Shown here piece after piece: positions 24,971 through 39,000 of a stretch of DNA of 64,000 nt. This stretch comes from Albula goreensis. Lineage: Eukaryota > Chordata > Actinopteri > Albuliformes > Albulidae. The position numbers were made by a program, and so were the translations under genes. How positions within the stretch are numbered: position 1 is the stretch's first letter; every line of letters begins with the position of its first letter. The stretch is taken from the NCBI GenBank assembly GCA_022829145.1, contig CM040746.1, forward strand, positions 6,131,184 through 6,195,183, written 5' to 3'. Below the pieces are notes generated by a model. It was not told where the DNA came from and ran no database searches. It saw nothing but the letters and a program-made list of their open reading frames with translations.

Positions 24971-27560
24971 TGAGGGGTCTGGCACCAGCTGCTAGTCCTG
25001 CCCCGTAGTTGCAGAATCAGAAGTGTTGAAGTCCAGTCCACTGTCTAGCCAGCTAACCCTTGGGCCCAATGTCATTAAACTGTTCAGCCAGAAGATGTAA
25101 TGGTCTCACCAGCCACCTCCCCATGCCTCCTTGGGGTTCCTGCCAGCCACTGATGATCCCCAAGTCTGACTGCAACAGAGTTATATAAAGGTAACCCTGA
25201 TATCTGGTGCAGAATATTCTCCAAGGCTCTGTCAAGGCAGGGATAGAATGAACTGGGCATTGCTCACAAACTCCAATGAAAGTAACTAACATGGTAGGAG
25301 CAGTAACACTACAGCACATTTAAGGGACACAAACACGTGTTTAGAAATAGAAAACATACATACCAACGAATGAACGGGTTATGTGTGACGCAAAACAAAG
25401 TATCACAAATGTAATTTTCAAAGGACCACAGATTACATCACGACAGCTTTCATTTGGGGAATAGCTCGATTTACAGAGTGTGAGAGTGGAATAAGTGAAT
25501 GTTTTAGCTGTTTCTTTTGTCCACATTATGTTGTAGGAAAGTTTTCTGTATGCTCCTAAAATCATCTTTTCTTTACTTCATCCTCCATTTGTTTTGTTAG
25601 CCAATAGGATACCTAAAAAATTAATTCTGTAAATGATTTTACTCCAAAATGTTCTCCTCTTGGTTGTTGTTTCATTCCTGTGCTGTAATATAGAATTGTG
25701 AAGCTCTACCTTGTTAGCCACTACCTGATTAGCACATTTAAGTTTTATTTTTCTTGCAGGTCCCTTGCTACTTGCAATGGGTTTCTCTGTATCCTTTTCG
25801 TAGTGCCTTGTTATCTGGATGTGTAAGCATGCTACAGATGCATGTAGGTCTGAAGGGGGGGGTGTGGTCAGGTGCAATGGCATCTTGAATTCGAACGATA
25901 GTGATTGCGCTTAGACCAACAGAAGCCATGTCTGACATTTTATCATCGTTGTTATTGATATTTTAATGCTCAACGTCTTACAGGTAGTGATGCACGCCTC
26001 CATTGGCGGGTACACAATGCCCATACTCCCTGCTTGTTACTCAAACAGCGGTGGGTAAAAACATGAATTAAAATACAAAGATTGCGACATAAAAGGTTAC
26101 TGTTGTATGTTCTATGAGATATGTAAAACCCAACCGCTACAATGTTTAATCACAATATTGATCAGAGTTACAGGTAACTGGGGTCTCCTTATTTATACAT
26201 ACAGTATACAACATTTACTTCATTCCTGTCATTGTTGTGGAACCCTTGAGAGTTAAATTTCACAGCTGTGAGATTGCAGCAAAGGCAGTATGGCAGTGAT
26301 GATGAATGAAACAGATTTTTTGATTTGTCCTGGCCATACACAGCAGTATTAAATGTATTCAAGATGTTGCATGTTTACGGTGAAAACTTGATCAAAATGG
26401 TGTATCACAGAAAATGAGGATAGTCTGGCTTCACCTCTAGGAGCAGCCTGCTGTTTCTGTAATTCCTCTGCCCGTATACCTGTCCATTGTGTATGAGCAG
26501 ATTTCTTTCCTCATGGCATTGTTAAAATAGCAATAAGCTAAGGCACAAACCTCATCAGTTTGTACAGGTGATGAAACATGACACTCTGATTGGTTAATGG
26601 CTGTTATGCCCAAACCACGACCATGTGTAAATAAGGTCCATCCTTTTTAGACTTTGTGCCAGAGTTTTGCATGTGACACATCCACCGTTCCGCTAATGAA
26701 GTGGCTTTACTATGCCCATGATCCCGCTTAAGGAATAGCAATAGGGCATGTAAACACATGTACATGTTACACATGTAAATGGCAATTTCTGGCCTATTAG
26801 TTCAGTGCAAGTATGAAAAACAGCAAGTGACAATTAATAAGGTTTAGAATTAATAAAGATATGGCTGATACAAAGCTAAGGCTACTAAGGCTAAATACCC
26901 GTTTTGCTTGTTTTCTGTTCACTTTGCTGTGTAGTTTTGTGTTCTGATAGGTCACTTTTATTAATTAATTAATAAATTTATTTATTTATTTATTGGGGGG
27001 GGAGGGGCTTGTGTGGATGTAACCACTTCATGTGCAGGTGTCTATTATTAATCTTGTCTTGTTCCTGCACCATGGTATTGAAGAGGGCTTATACTATAGT
27101 GGTTGCTATATCTTTGCTAGTTAGCCAGCTAGGTTAGCTTACCATTGTTTCATAGGCACAGCCATACTTATTTACTATCTGAGCTGTGTGAGTCCCAGCA
27201 TGCTTTGTTTGAGTTAACTTGAGGGACCTTTAAGGAGAAATAACTGTGTATTTAACTTTTGATGGTTTCATTACGTTAAAATGCTTTATAAATGTGTCCA
27301 CTATCAAGCTTGCCACTATGGGAGGCTATCTTTCGGTTGCTGTCAGATGGAGTGTCAGATGTGGCCAAATGAATAGCCTGACCGGGTTTTCCTCTGATTA
27401 GCTTAGATTGACCAAAAAATGACCATTCACAGATGAAGTGAATAATGTTGATTATCTCATAACAATGGAGAACATCAAGATCTGGGATATATTAGACAGT
27501 AGGGAGATATGGGAAAAATAGGCAGGTGTAAAGACTTGAGTGACTCTGACAAGGACCTGG
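24971..27560. other. non-coding spacer, nothing recognised
   Basis: AT-rich intergenic sequence. A low-complexity ATTA/TTTA run and a G8 tract lie at 26955-27007. No coding region, RNA gene or mobile-element domain was recognised. Confidence 0.4.
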
Positions 27561-27639
27561 GGAGGTGATGGCACCAGGGTGCACTGTGGGAATAAGACGA
27601 GCTGATGGAAGGAGTGTGATGTGAGCAATATGTTGCTGG

Positions 27640-28095
27640 GAAACTCCGGGCCCAGGCGTTCATGTGGATGACAAAATACTATTACGGACCAGGTACACCC
27701 ATTCATGGCAATGGTATTCCCCGTTGGCAGTGGCCTCTTTCACTAGGATAATGAGCCCTACCACACTGCACACATTGTTCAGGAATGGTTTGAGGAACAT
27801 GATGAGTTCAAGGTGTTTTCCCGGCCTCCGAATTCCCCAGATTTCGATCCAATCAAAGCGTCTGTGGGATGTGCTGGAACAATAAGTCGGATCTGTGGTG
27901 GATCCACCTGGCAACTTACAGGACAAGAAGGATCTGCTGCTAACGTCTTGGTGCCAGATACCACAGGGCACCTTCAGAGGTCTCGAAAAGTCCATGCCTC
28001 GGCAGGTCGGAGCTGTTTTGGCAGCACACGGAGGACCAACAGCATATTAGGCAGGTGGTCATACTGTTTTAGCTCATTGGTGAATATTGTGCTCA
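27640..28095 (+). mobile_element. Tc1/mariner transposase relic (3' part)
   Basis: Plus-strand fragments match the C-terminal half of fish Tc1-like transposases: VFSRPPNSPDFDPI, then in another frame KRLWDVLEQ, and further on words equivalent to 'DLLLTSWCQIP', 'MPRQVGAVLAAHGG' and 'PTAY'. Upstream, fragments such as GPGTPIHGNGIP fit the region before the second catalytic Asp. The reading frame changes within the PIE-LWDV block, so the catalytic Glu is lost. Inverted repeats were not identified and the limits are approximate. Confidence 0.75.
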
Positions 28096-28099
28096 TGAA

Positions 28100-31089
28100 T
28101 GTTGATGTGACTACAGTAGCCAACAACGGTGGTAGCAATACCATTTCAACCAAGTCTCTCCAAATGATCTGCTGCAATACTATACAATACCTAAGAAATG
28201 GTATTAGTACACATGCTAGGGGTACATTGTCTGTTTTGTTTTGTATATAATGAATGGAAGTGATATGGAAGCTGTAGAAGTAAGAGATTATTGATATTAA
28301 GATTATTGGACATTTTCAGCATACAATTTAACCATTAACGGTTAGGTAGTTCGGTTACAGGAAACACAGGTCTGCTCTCAAGTGTTTTGCTGCTCTCAAT
28401 TTGCCAAAGGCCCACTCTATTAGTCACCAAACTGGACAAATAGGAGAGCGCAACAGGCGCTGGCTTTTTGTAATGCAGACTTGTAATTGTAATGCAGGCT
28501 AATCTGTTGCAACTCGCGAGAAGCCTCTGAAAGGTACGAAGCGTATTCATGTAGCCACAAGATAATTTACTATCAAGGCCATTTTGTAGGTGTGAAGATT
28601 TTTTCGTTGCACTACAGCCTTTAAATACTTGCGCTTGGGTATGCCTGCGCAACACTTACCCTGCCGCAGCGAATTGGTAGACCTACGCTGTCGTGCTAAA
28701 AGGTGTCCTTGGGGCACTGAAATTCAAGGAACATCTTCGCTTTTTTAAAAACGCTTATGTTTACTTATTTACCACGAAAAAATTAGGATATAGATCAAGG
28801 TCAATAACTACAAACATCCAGTCTATATTTAATTAGAGATTAGCCTACTATTTGACGAGTACAATTTGATAAGAATTTAGTATCTCCGACAGTAGCACTG
28901 GAATAGCCCAGTCCGCAAACTTGTTGTCTATTTTATTCTACTCTGACTTCATATAGTCTAACACTTTGGGCTGTGTGTGTAGGCTGTGTCAAAACCATGT
29001 GTTACCGGTGGCCTGATTCCTAACAAATTCATTCATTATTAATAGCAAGGAATACAAAAATCCTTAGTCCAGGTGTTCAAGATATGGACCATATATTCAT
29101 TGATTTTTTTGCAAGAATAATTTGTTGAAAATAGTTCAAACCTTTATGCACAACTAAATGTCATAAAAGTGACCACAGTGGTATTAGGCTGAGTTGTAAG
29201 CTTGTGTCAGTTCTGTGACATAACAATACGCCTATCGCAATCTATTCAACCTCTGTAGCCTACACTGTAATTGAATTTTATGATTGCGATTTCGAAACAT
29301 TGGCTAAATCATCAAGTAATGCTATGGCATTTCGAATTTTGCGGTGTTGCTGTGATGCGGTCCCTGAACACATAACTACCGATAAGTGACTCGCAGGATT
29401 TCGACCCACGGCTAACTTATTCTTGCTGCTTACACTTTGCGTGACTTTATATTTTTAGTCTGGGCAATATGAAGCTTGTGAGCCGCGACAGGCTTTTAGT
29501 CGTCAGATACAGCAAAAATCTCTCCTCACCTCTTTCAGAGCAGAGTCAACATTGTGCCAGAATGTGTCTGACGTGACACGTGCATTACCGTACTGCCCTC
29601 TGCTCAACTGCACATAAATGGAGACATACTACATTCTTCAATGTTTTGTCAACAGTAGGTAAAATTTAGAATACGAGTTCATTTCAATATGATAACCCTG
29701 CAGCACTAATAACACACCTTGGGATTCTATACCTTCATAAAATATAATACATCCTAGGTCATTTCCCATTTTCAGCAGGGCGGAATCTGACTATTATGGA
29801 TGCATTTTCATCCAAGTTATTTCCCAGTAGGCCTACAGGCTATTCTTAATTTAATTGTTCTACCAAGTGATGCTTATAAAATTTAGAACATACAAATGCA
29901 GAGAATACAAAGTTTGGGCTATATGCTGCTCACAATATTATGAAAATAAGACTACGGTGGCCTTTTACTTCAGTAAGCAAGTAGAAAGTATTTCTTAGCC
30001 GTGATCACATTCGAAGGTGTCGAAAACAGAGGGCGGTGGCCTGCTGGTCCGCTCCACCTGTGCATGAACGTGCCTGGCCAGTGCGAAATTCCCAATTTTT
30101 GTCGGACAAGATGTTGGCGGGGTGACTACCTCATGTGTGTACTTCATGCAGATTTGTACAGAATAATGGTTAGCTATCCTAGCTGTGCCGGCTTCCCTGT
30201 TCTGTCGCACATCACTGGCTCCTGTCCGACTGTCTGTTTTTAGATGATTACGCTTTCTTACAAACGGTCTCCATTTCGTGATAAATGTGGGCGTAGGCTG
30301 GTTGGCAAGCTGTAGCGAGTCGATCAAAAAATGTGTAACTGTGTGTAGGATGAATCCTTTCTTTTAAAGTTATAGAAATAAAAACAACTTAAAGAACTGT
30401 TAAACGTAGGGTTTCATCAATAAACTGAAATGGGAGCAGATGGGATCTAGACTACAGCTCATAGTATTTACGGTCTGAGAAGTTGATGTGCGCATGAATT
30501 CATAGGACACCAGGTGACTACATAGCTAGCAAATTCCTGCCGCGCCAACAAATGAGTTGCGTCGGTTTATTTGAAATAGTTTAATAGTTTACGAAAACCT
30601 TACAAAGGTGCTTGCTTTGTAAAGTATGAGCTGAACTAAATGAGCTGACCTTGTACTAAATGAGTAGTTAAATCTATTTGATTTAACGAAGGGTTATATC
30701 AGTAAATACATTATAACCCACACGACTTGATACCAGTGAACTAAAGGATATCAGCTAATTATACAAAATAAATGTGCGTTGCAGTACGGCAGCTTTCACA
30801 TAATTGCATATTCAGATTGATTTAGTAGATGAACGTGACGGTGGCTTGTAATCTGTTTTAGCCCCTTGCTAGCTAGAAGGTAACGTGAACTATATATTAG
30901 AAAACTCACGTATGTATCAGCTGAGCAAACCAGAGTACCACCTTTTCGGATGAGTGAATTGTATTTTAATAGCAAGTAAAAATTGGAAGTACGATGATAC
31001 TGAATCTAAACTTGGGCGTATTGGTGTACATCAGTAGTCTGTCAGAAAAGTACTATTATAAAGCATTTCCGCTATCATCGGGAGGAAGC
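28100..31089. other. non-coding spacer, nothing recognised
   Basis: No ORF with recognisable content; the longest is 110 codons, on the minus strand at 29995-30327, without motifs. No tandem array or RNA gene was seen before the tRNA at 31090. Confidence 0.4.
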
Positions 31090-31162
31090 GGTTCCATAGT
31101 GTAGTGGTTATCACGTCTGCTTTACACGCAGAAGGTCCTGGGTTCGAGCCCCAGTGGAACCA
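31090..31162 (+). tRNA. tRNA-Val, anticodon UAC
   Basis: A 73-nt cloverleaf. Acceptor stem GGTTCCA pairs with TGGAACC, with discriminator A. The A-box region reads TAGTGTAGTGGTTA. Anticodon arm TCTGC-TTTACAC-GCAGA has anticodon TAC at 31123-31125. The T arm/B box is GGTTCGAGCCC. No intron, and CCA is not encoded, as expected in a eukaryote. A T5 run at 31166-31170 is a typical Pol III terminator. The sequence appears essentially identical to the vertebrate tRNA-Val(UAC) I know, so it is probably a functional gene. Confidence 0.95.
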
Positions 31163-31165
31163 CGA

Positions 31166-31170
31166 TTTTT
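31166..31170 (+). terminator. Pol III T-run terminator of tRNA-Val
   Basis: TTTTT begins four bases after the last tRNA base, the standard distance for RNA polymerase III termination. Confidence 0.8.
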
Positions 31171-32900
31171 CCTGCTTTTGTTTTTTACATTGTATATAAT
31201 ACTTGCAATATGAAGTTTTACCAGCGATTAGCAGAAATTCCAACTCATTCGTAGTCTGTGTACCTTGGTGAGATGTAAAACACTATCGCGCTGGTTTTAG
31301 CGGGAAGCTGGCATGTTTGGCGTATTTGCGCCCTCGTGTGTTCGGTGACTTGCAAATAATAGCCTGCTAATAGCAGGCCTTCATGATTTCTCCTGAATGT
31401 TGTAGACAGAACATCGGCAGTACAATGTTGTTAATGTAATCGTATTTTGGAGAGAATGGCTTAACTCGGGTACTTGGTTAACTAAAGATGATAGCCACGT
31501 GGGAACCTGTCACACATCTGTGATAATCCACAATGCTATGGTTGAAGAATAGCCTATTCAATCAGAACAGTAGCAATGGTGTGAAGGGGTCGAAAGAACA
31601 AAATTATGTCTGGGTCTCCAATGCAAATACCAGAACACTTGGCCAAGAAAAATATGTTAGGCCTGAGCCTTTGGTCATATTGCAATCCAGTGGCAATTGC
31701 AGCAACTGCAATTTAGGCGGCATCGATGTGGTTTTCAAGGTGCCTATAATGTAAAACTCCTTTTTTTGGAATAAATTGTATAATCTTTTGTGAAAGGGAC
31801 ACCTCAGCTTTCAGGTGTAGGCTTCATATGTGTAAATGGTAATTGAAGGTAGAATTTTTATAGAGTACTTGTATTGCCTTTGATACATGAACGTATGATA
31901 GTTAATAAATAAATAGTATTAGTAACCTCGTTGTATGTAATATTTTTAATGAGAATTACATTGTCAGTCATTGATTTTGTGTAAAAACAAAACTTCTAAA
32001 ACTTACCCAGAAAAACCCGCAGTGCACACCTACCCAGGTGGAAAATCTACAGTGAAACATTCGTCTAATGCGGTCAGAACCTTTCAAGTAGACGTTCTTC
32101 TCATGCATTTCCGTTGTTGTAAGCAAGTGTTTCCTAGACGTGCTTTGGTTCTCTCACGTGTTAGATTTGCAATAGCCGAAGTAAATTATTTCTGTCGGTC
32201 TTTTTGAAAATAGGTATGGGTCTACAGTGAACATAAAAACAGTGGTCCTTGCCTGTTCCAAGGTCACAAAGGAATACATTCATAAATGCGTAAGTGAAGG
32301 TCTTACCTTTTTAAACCACATACAATGATATAATCCATTTTAAAGGGCATGTTTCATACTTTCTGTTGACCCCAGGGTGAGTTTCTTGTTCTCCAAACTA
32401 TTGAATTCCACTACAAATAGGAAAGCTGCATGCAAGAACGTATTTTTTTTCTCTGCTTGGATACAAATTATTCCAGCATCTAAGATACATTAAATACTGG
32501 TCTGCACCCACATTTACAACGGCCGCAATACTTAACTTTTAAAGACAGTATATTAAATTACTTTTCCTCAGCGTTTCCCAAAAATCTGCAAATTAACCTC
32601 TCAGACCTTAGACAATCAAAGGGGGCAGTACCTCCCGTTTATTGGATCTAAAATGTCCTGTTATAATTAAGGACAATGTACAAGGCTAAATAGTTCATGA
32701 TAGTTTGTGCACTTCATGTAGCGCACCTATCGCGATATTCACCGACAGTTAATTCTCTTTACACAATGAACCTACAGCGGCCTCATGGTCTGTAGCCACG
32801 CTCATATATCCAAACCCCTCGACGGTTTAAAAAAGAGAATCTGTTACAAATGTGAATATCGAGGCAAAGGGACCACGTTCTCCGAGCTTCCTCTTAAAAT
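31171..32900. other. spacer and probable cstf2 promoter region
   Basis: No coding region recognised. The cstf2 start codon at 32978 implies that its promoter and 5'UTR lie in the last few hundred bases. No TATA box was found in an obvious position, and I cannot fix the transcription start. Confidence 0.35.
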
Positions 32901-32977
32901 ACACTTCCCATGACCACCCTGTAGGGTTACGAAAAGGATGTGCTTCCGCCTGTGACAATCGTGGGATACTGTTGAAT

Positions 32978-33056
32978 ATGGCGAATATAGCGGCTGCTGT
33001 TGTTGCCGCTGCGGGTAGAGACCCTGCAGTCGACCGTTCTCTCCGTTCGGTATTTG
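32978..33056 (+). CDS. cstf2: cstf2 first coding exon
   Basis: Starts at ATG with context GAATATGG and encodes [16 protein letters not shown], then [10 protein letters not shown] plus one base of the next Val codon. The donor is TTTG|GTAAGT. The Ala-rich start is longer than the human N-terminus (MAGLTVRDP), but both rejoin at [13 protein letters not shown]. The start is chosen because the next upstream frame has no ATG joined to this sequence. Confidence 0.9.
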
Positions 33057-36000
33057 GTAAGTTATTAAGTTTTCCAGGCTTCATAAAAGAGAATAATAAC
33101 AAAACCATTGCAGCATCACTAAGTTGGTAGATGCTCCGCAACCAGCCAACTGGTTTAGTACGCATTGGTAGATGGCACTAGCTAATTAACATTAGCTGTT
33201 GGTGTACCAAGTTCACTAGTGTTAACCTAAGCACATCCACTTTAACCGGCAAGTTGTATTTGTTGCTATCTAAATGTCTGATAACAGTAGATTTTCTGCC
33301 TCTGGTCACGTAAACAGTTTGGTTTTCGTCTAGGTTGTTTGATCGACCAGGTAGAATTGGTTATGTAAACGCTGGGTAGCTCTCAAGCTTGTTGGCTTGC
33401 TAGTCAAGCAGCTAGTTCAGTTAGATTAGCTGGCACTGCTGGCTTGATATTTGTTAAACTGGAAATGCTTTTGTTTTAGTGGGAAACATCCCGTATGAGG
33501 CCACCGAGGAGCAACTGAAAGACATCTTCTCAGAAGTCGGCCTGGTTGTCAGTTTCAGGTACGCAACGTGAATGCTGTGGGTGCTCAGTTGTTTAGACTT
33601 GATATTTTCAATGAATTGGATATACGAATTTTAGCCAATGCCGGAGAGTGAAATTCCTTTAAACCTGCACCGGGTGGGTCAGTCTTAAGTCCTGGAGCGT
33701 TTAAACGTCTGCAGGGTTTTTGTGGTTTCCTTACAATCTTCAACTATCTTATGCTTCCGAAGCCAGAGTTCACTGCAGCTGTGTAGCTGAAGTTTAAACT
33801 TAAGGATTGAAAAACACAATAAAGTGCACTACCTTTGAACTGGAGCATCCGATCTTAATTTGTGAGTAGAGGTCCCAAATGTAATGCATTGTGTTGTCAA
33901 AATGTACTTTACATTGAACAATGTGAAATCTAGCTCAATGATGTTATACTCCAGTCCTGGAGGGACACACTGTTGTCTGTTTGCTGCAGTTGGAATAATT
34001 TACATCTCTGATTGGCTAGAGCCCACACATTTACAGCCCATACAAAGACCCGCAGATACTCCTTTTCGCAAATCTAAGAGCACAATTAATAACACGTGAA
34101 AAACAGCAGTCTCCGGGGGCCTTTTAGCCAGGTGTGTGAAACCTTGGTGGCAAAAAAATACAGCCCTGGTCATAAAATTACATAACCTTTGTTATGTGAA
34201 TTAGGGCTGCAACTAAAAAGTATTGTCATTATCGATTAATCTGCTGATTATTTTCTCGATTAATCGGATGGTGTATAAAACAAAAGAAAATGCCCATTTA
34301 AGTTTCTTAGAGTCATTAAAGCGCGAGGCGACGTCATTAAATGTCTTGTTTTTACTGACCAAAAACAGTCCAAAACTCCAAAATATTCAATTTACTATAA
34401 TGTAAGACTAAGAAAAGCAGCAAATTATCACATTTGAGAACATAGAAGCATCACATTTTTTGCCATTTTTGCTCAAAAAATGACTTAAATGATTAATCGA
34501 CTATCAAAATAGTTGTTGATTAATTTTCTTTCAGTCGACTAATCGTTGCAGCTCTGATGTGAATTGCTATTAGTCATCATACAGACAATAAACGGTTCAT
34601 GAGCAGTGTCTAGTCCTGATTGTTTCTGTCAGGTGATTGAGCCTGTTTGCTTCCCATCCAGGTTGGTGTATGACAGAGAAACAGGGAAACCTAAGGGGTA
34701 TGGCTTCTGTGAATACCAGGACCAGGAGACGGCCCTCAGCGCTATGCGCAACCTGAACGGGAGGGAGTTCAGCGGCAGAGCCCTGCGCGTGGACAACGCC
34801 GCCAGCGAGAAGAACAAGGAGGAGCTCAAGAGTAAGCATTGCGCACGGAGGTGCTAGAAACCAGTGTGGCTTGTGAATGTGATTTGGCATTCCATATCAG
34901 GAGAAAAGCGTTTGAAGGCACTCTTGCTCTATCCTGACAGTTTTCAGTAATATATAACAATCTATACAGGTGACCCTTCCACATGGCGGATCCAATTTTT
35001 CGTGGGTTGGGCACAATTGTAATTGTAATTGTCCCTTGAAATGGACTAACCATTTGAGCACTAGGCGGCGCAGAACTCCAGTCTGGTTTAAAATGCTCAC
35101 AGCACCCCGTGAACCCCCCAGTTGGAGGTGCTCACTTCACTTTTCTCACCTAGGGGGGCCAAAATTTAGCACGGTTTTTCCTCATCGCGGGGCTTAGGGA
35201 GGGTCACCTGTAGTTTGAAAATGGCACTTCACAATGATCCACGTTCAAAAATTTTCTGTGTCAGTAGATGTAGGACTATGTTGGCCATTTTCTGACTTCC
35301 TTCAAAAATGATTTCCCACCTACTTTGTTAGATCACAGCCGATGTGACACAGCTCTCCTGTTCATAAAGCTACTGGCCAAATGATGGGTTATCACTTTTC
35401 CAACTAGCTCTGTGAACTCCCATGTCACCAGGTCCTGCCTCATTCTTCAAGTGGAATCAGGAGGCAGTTTGGCTGGAGTTGGCATTTAAAAAGATGGACA
35501 GTTTTTGTTAGCTCCACCCTTTATACGGACTGTGAAACCCCATGCTTTCAGCACTACTCTTCTTTTTTGTTTTTTTTTTAATTTTAATTATTTATTTTTT
35601 TTGTCTTTAAGACTGTCTTTAAACAAAGGCTGTATCTGTTTCAGAATTCATGCCTGCTTCAGCCTTTACTTAGTCAGATTGTTTACTGGAAGATCTGAAC
35701 TTTTAGCCACGTTCAGTGATAAATTAATGAAAGACAGCTTGGAGTCTGGCTGTACTCCTCTTTCTCTGTGTAAAATGTCACCATGTAATCTAAGAGTATT
35801 GCAGTATGTACAACTCATTAGCAAACTGAGCCATGATAACTGAATGGAAATGAAACCCTGTATGTGTACTGGTGAATGCGGAAACCTAGCAACAATAACC
35901 AAGTAACCTTTAAACAGTATCATCAGCACCACCCATTTTGGCTCAATGCTTTCACATGGCAGGGTTGTTGTTAGTAACGTCCCATAAAAAAGCGACTGAC

Positions 36001-39000
36001 CGTGTCCCTCACCTCTGCTCCACATTGCTGCTCATTTCTTGGTCCCATTGTAGTAAATTGGTGGCAGTGGTTGAATGAGCTGTGGGTGTTTTTCCTCTCT
36101 GTGTACCTCAGGCTTGGGCACCGGCGCCCCTGTCATCGAGTCCCCGTACGGAGACGGCTGCCAGCCCGAGGAGGCCCCGGAGTCCATCAGCCGCGCCGTC
36201 GCCAGTCTGCCGCCAGAGCAGATGTTCGAACTTATGAAGCAGATGAAAGTGAGCACCAGTCGATTTTTACTCTGTCCATCGGGGACTTGAAATTCATGTT
36301 GTCCTAACATCTGAACAGCGTCAGTGTTGGAAAGAGTTTTTTCATCCAAGTGGTCAATTGAAGATTGTTGTTGATCGAGCTGCCCTCGGTTTGCCACAGT
36401 GTGTAGGTGTTAGCCTGGGCGGCCTCACTCAGTACTCTTAGTCCTTCTAGTTCTGTCATTATTTTCCTCTTATTGTATGCCGGTTGACCGCACTTTCAGC
36501 AGTTAGGACTGAAGGCTTTAATTGATTTAGTCTAGAAGTAAATGAGTTAAAAATCTCTAATGACGCTGACTGTTGGTAACGCGTGGATCTGTGCCACACG
36601 CCCTGTGCCCTGGCGCTGATGCCAGGCTACCAGGAATGTGGGCCTGACTGTTTGGGTCTCTGTCCTCCCCAGCTGTGTGTGCAGAACAGCCCCCAGGAGG
36701 CCCGGAACATGCTGCTGCAGAACCCTCAGCTCGCCTACGCTTTGCTTCAGGCCCAGGTCGTCATGAGGATCGTCGATCCCGAGATCGCTCTGGTAAGACC
36801 CTCTGCTGGACTCGTCGCCTAAGGACTCTGACACACTAACCCAGCTGTTGGTGGTTACCTGTAGTTGGGCCTTCATTGAGCATCTTTGGCTGAACAGGGC
36901 CTGTAGTTTCTGCAGTGTGTCCCTCACCGTCAACACTAGTCAGCCCTTATCAGCAGCCGTTAGTCCGACTAAAGCACGCTGAGGCGGAGGCTGGCAGTGA
37001 GACAGAGCTCTCTGATTGGCTGTTCATACCGAGTCATTGTGCGATATCAGAAACGGAAATGAGCGAAGCAAGAAAATGGCATTCATAAAACAGGGCACAC
37101 ACAGTGTTGTAATCACAGTTTATCTATTTCTGCAGTAAAATGGCTTTCAACTTTCACAAGCCAAAGGCTGACAAAGCAGAGGTCAGCTGCAGCTTTTTAT
37201 CTGACGTTTCATTTCAACAGATTCAGAGAGGCGTGAAAATGACGGGCAAACCCTGCTCTTGTTGATCCTTGGTCCTCAAGTTTTCTTTTTAAATTGCAAA
37301 TACTGCTCTCTCCTGGTATGGAGAGTTATTTCCTGTCGCACATGTGCAGAAAATACATGTCGGCTGTTAGCTATATTCTTGCCGATGTGTTTAAGTGCTA
37401 TTTAGTACAGGCGATGTGAAGTGACTCGGAACGATCTGATCAGTCGGCCTTGACGTGGGCTTGGTGTGGCACAGCCCTAACTCTGTGTCCTGGTTAAATT
37501 CCCTTTTATAATTGGCTGCCTACATCTGGCCAACTAAGTAACCCCTTTACTTGATTGGCTGTATAATCCTCTGCAATCCCTACCCGCATTGATTCCCCAG
37601 GTTGTCAGACCCAAAGAGAATTGGATTCTCTGTTGACCTAACCTGGTTACATATAGGTTAGAGAGATTGATATTTAGACACAGATCTGTAATTATAGCTC
37701 TGATGTCACCAGGGAACCTGGTGCTTAAGTGTGTTTTTTTTGTATTTTCTACTTTAATGGAGTAAATTAACTTTCTAGTTGGAATGTGTTCTTTTCACTT
37801 GAAAGAGGCCAAGTTATTTGATTGGGTTCCAGCCTTAATTACACACCGAAAATCAGCTCAGCAGAGCACTGCTGCCTCCAGCAATGGAGTCTGCTGCTGC
37901 TTCTGCCATTTACACTTGGCTAAAAAAGAGCACAAGAGCCCCTCTCTTCACAGTGCAGGCGAAGTAACGTACCCAGCGGTACAACGGCTTTGGCCCCACT
38001 GAGGATTCAAACCTGCAACCTCTGTTGCAGCGGTTCCCTGGGGCCCAAAGTCGTGGCCGAGCCGCACTGAGCACAGCAGCTGCTGCTTCTCAGTGTGTTT
38101 TGCACTTAAGCGCTTGAAACTAGTCAATGACTGGGTAAAGCATTTTGTTCCGGTTTGAGATCCAAGTCGGCTTCAGCCCAGTGAGAAACCCTCATTGACC
38201 GTTGTGGTTGTTTTACACTTCATTCATTTCATTCAATGCTAAGTCTTTTCTGTAAAGGGATTGATCCTGTCCCTAATCGCTTTGGCGTACAGGAGCTATG
38301 GTGGGAATGCTCAAGCTCAAACCATGGAGCATCACCATGGATTACGAACAATCAGCTGAGCACCCTGGCCCGGCACATAGCTCACAGGGTTTCAGAGTGT
38401 CTGTCTTTGTTTCTTGGAATTGAGACAAAATTAAGCCAGCAGGGCAGATCTTCCTAAAGGCACTGAGATGTACGGTTTGGTTTGACTTCCTCTCCTGTGT
38501 GTCAGAATTCATTTAGAATGATTGGTTAAGAAAATAAATGTATATGTGTTTCAGAAAATGCTCCATCGCCAGACAACGGTTCAGCCCCTGATTCCCAGCA
38601 GTCAGGCTGGCGTGGTTCCTGTACCCAGCCAGCCTCTCTCCCAACCCAGCATCCCTGTGTCCCAGCCACAGCCTATGGTGAGCTCACACACACACACACA
38701 CACACACTGGAAACAGCTTGTCAGAAAATACTTCTGTTTTCTTTGCATGTATTTTTGTAAAATGCATGTTCTATTAGTACCCTGATACCAACTTTATGTG
38801 TATGTTTATGAACATGCTAAAATGCAAGAATGGAAATGGTCTCAAACATTTCAGACTCAGTAAATGAACCCGCTGTGCCAGACAGTGGCCTGACCATCCC
38901 TGACTGTGCTCTGCCTTAATGTGGAAACCTGTGTGTGTTTGTGTGTGTGTGTGTTTTCAGCCAGGAATGCATGTGAACGGGGCGCCTCAGATGATGCAGC

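Noticed and set aside
27660..27995. Minus-strand 111-codon ORF
   Set aside because: Antisense to the Tc1/mariner transposase relic, whose motifs are on the plus strand.
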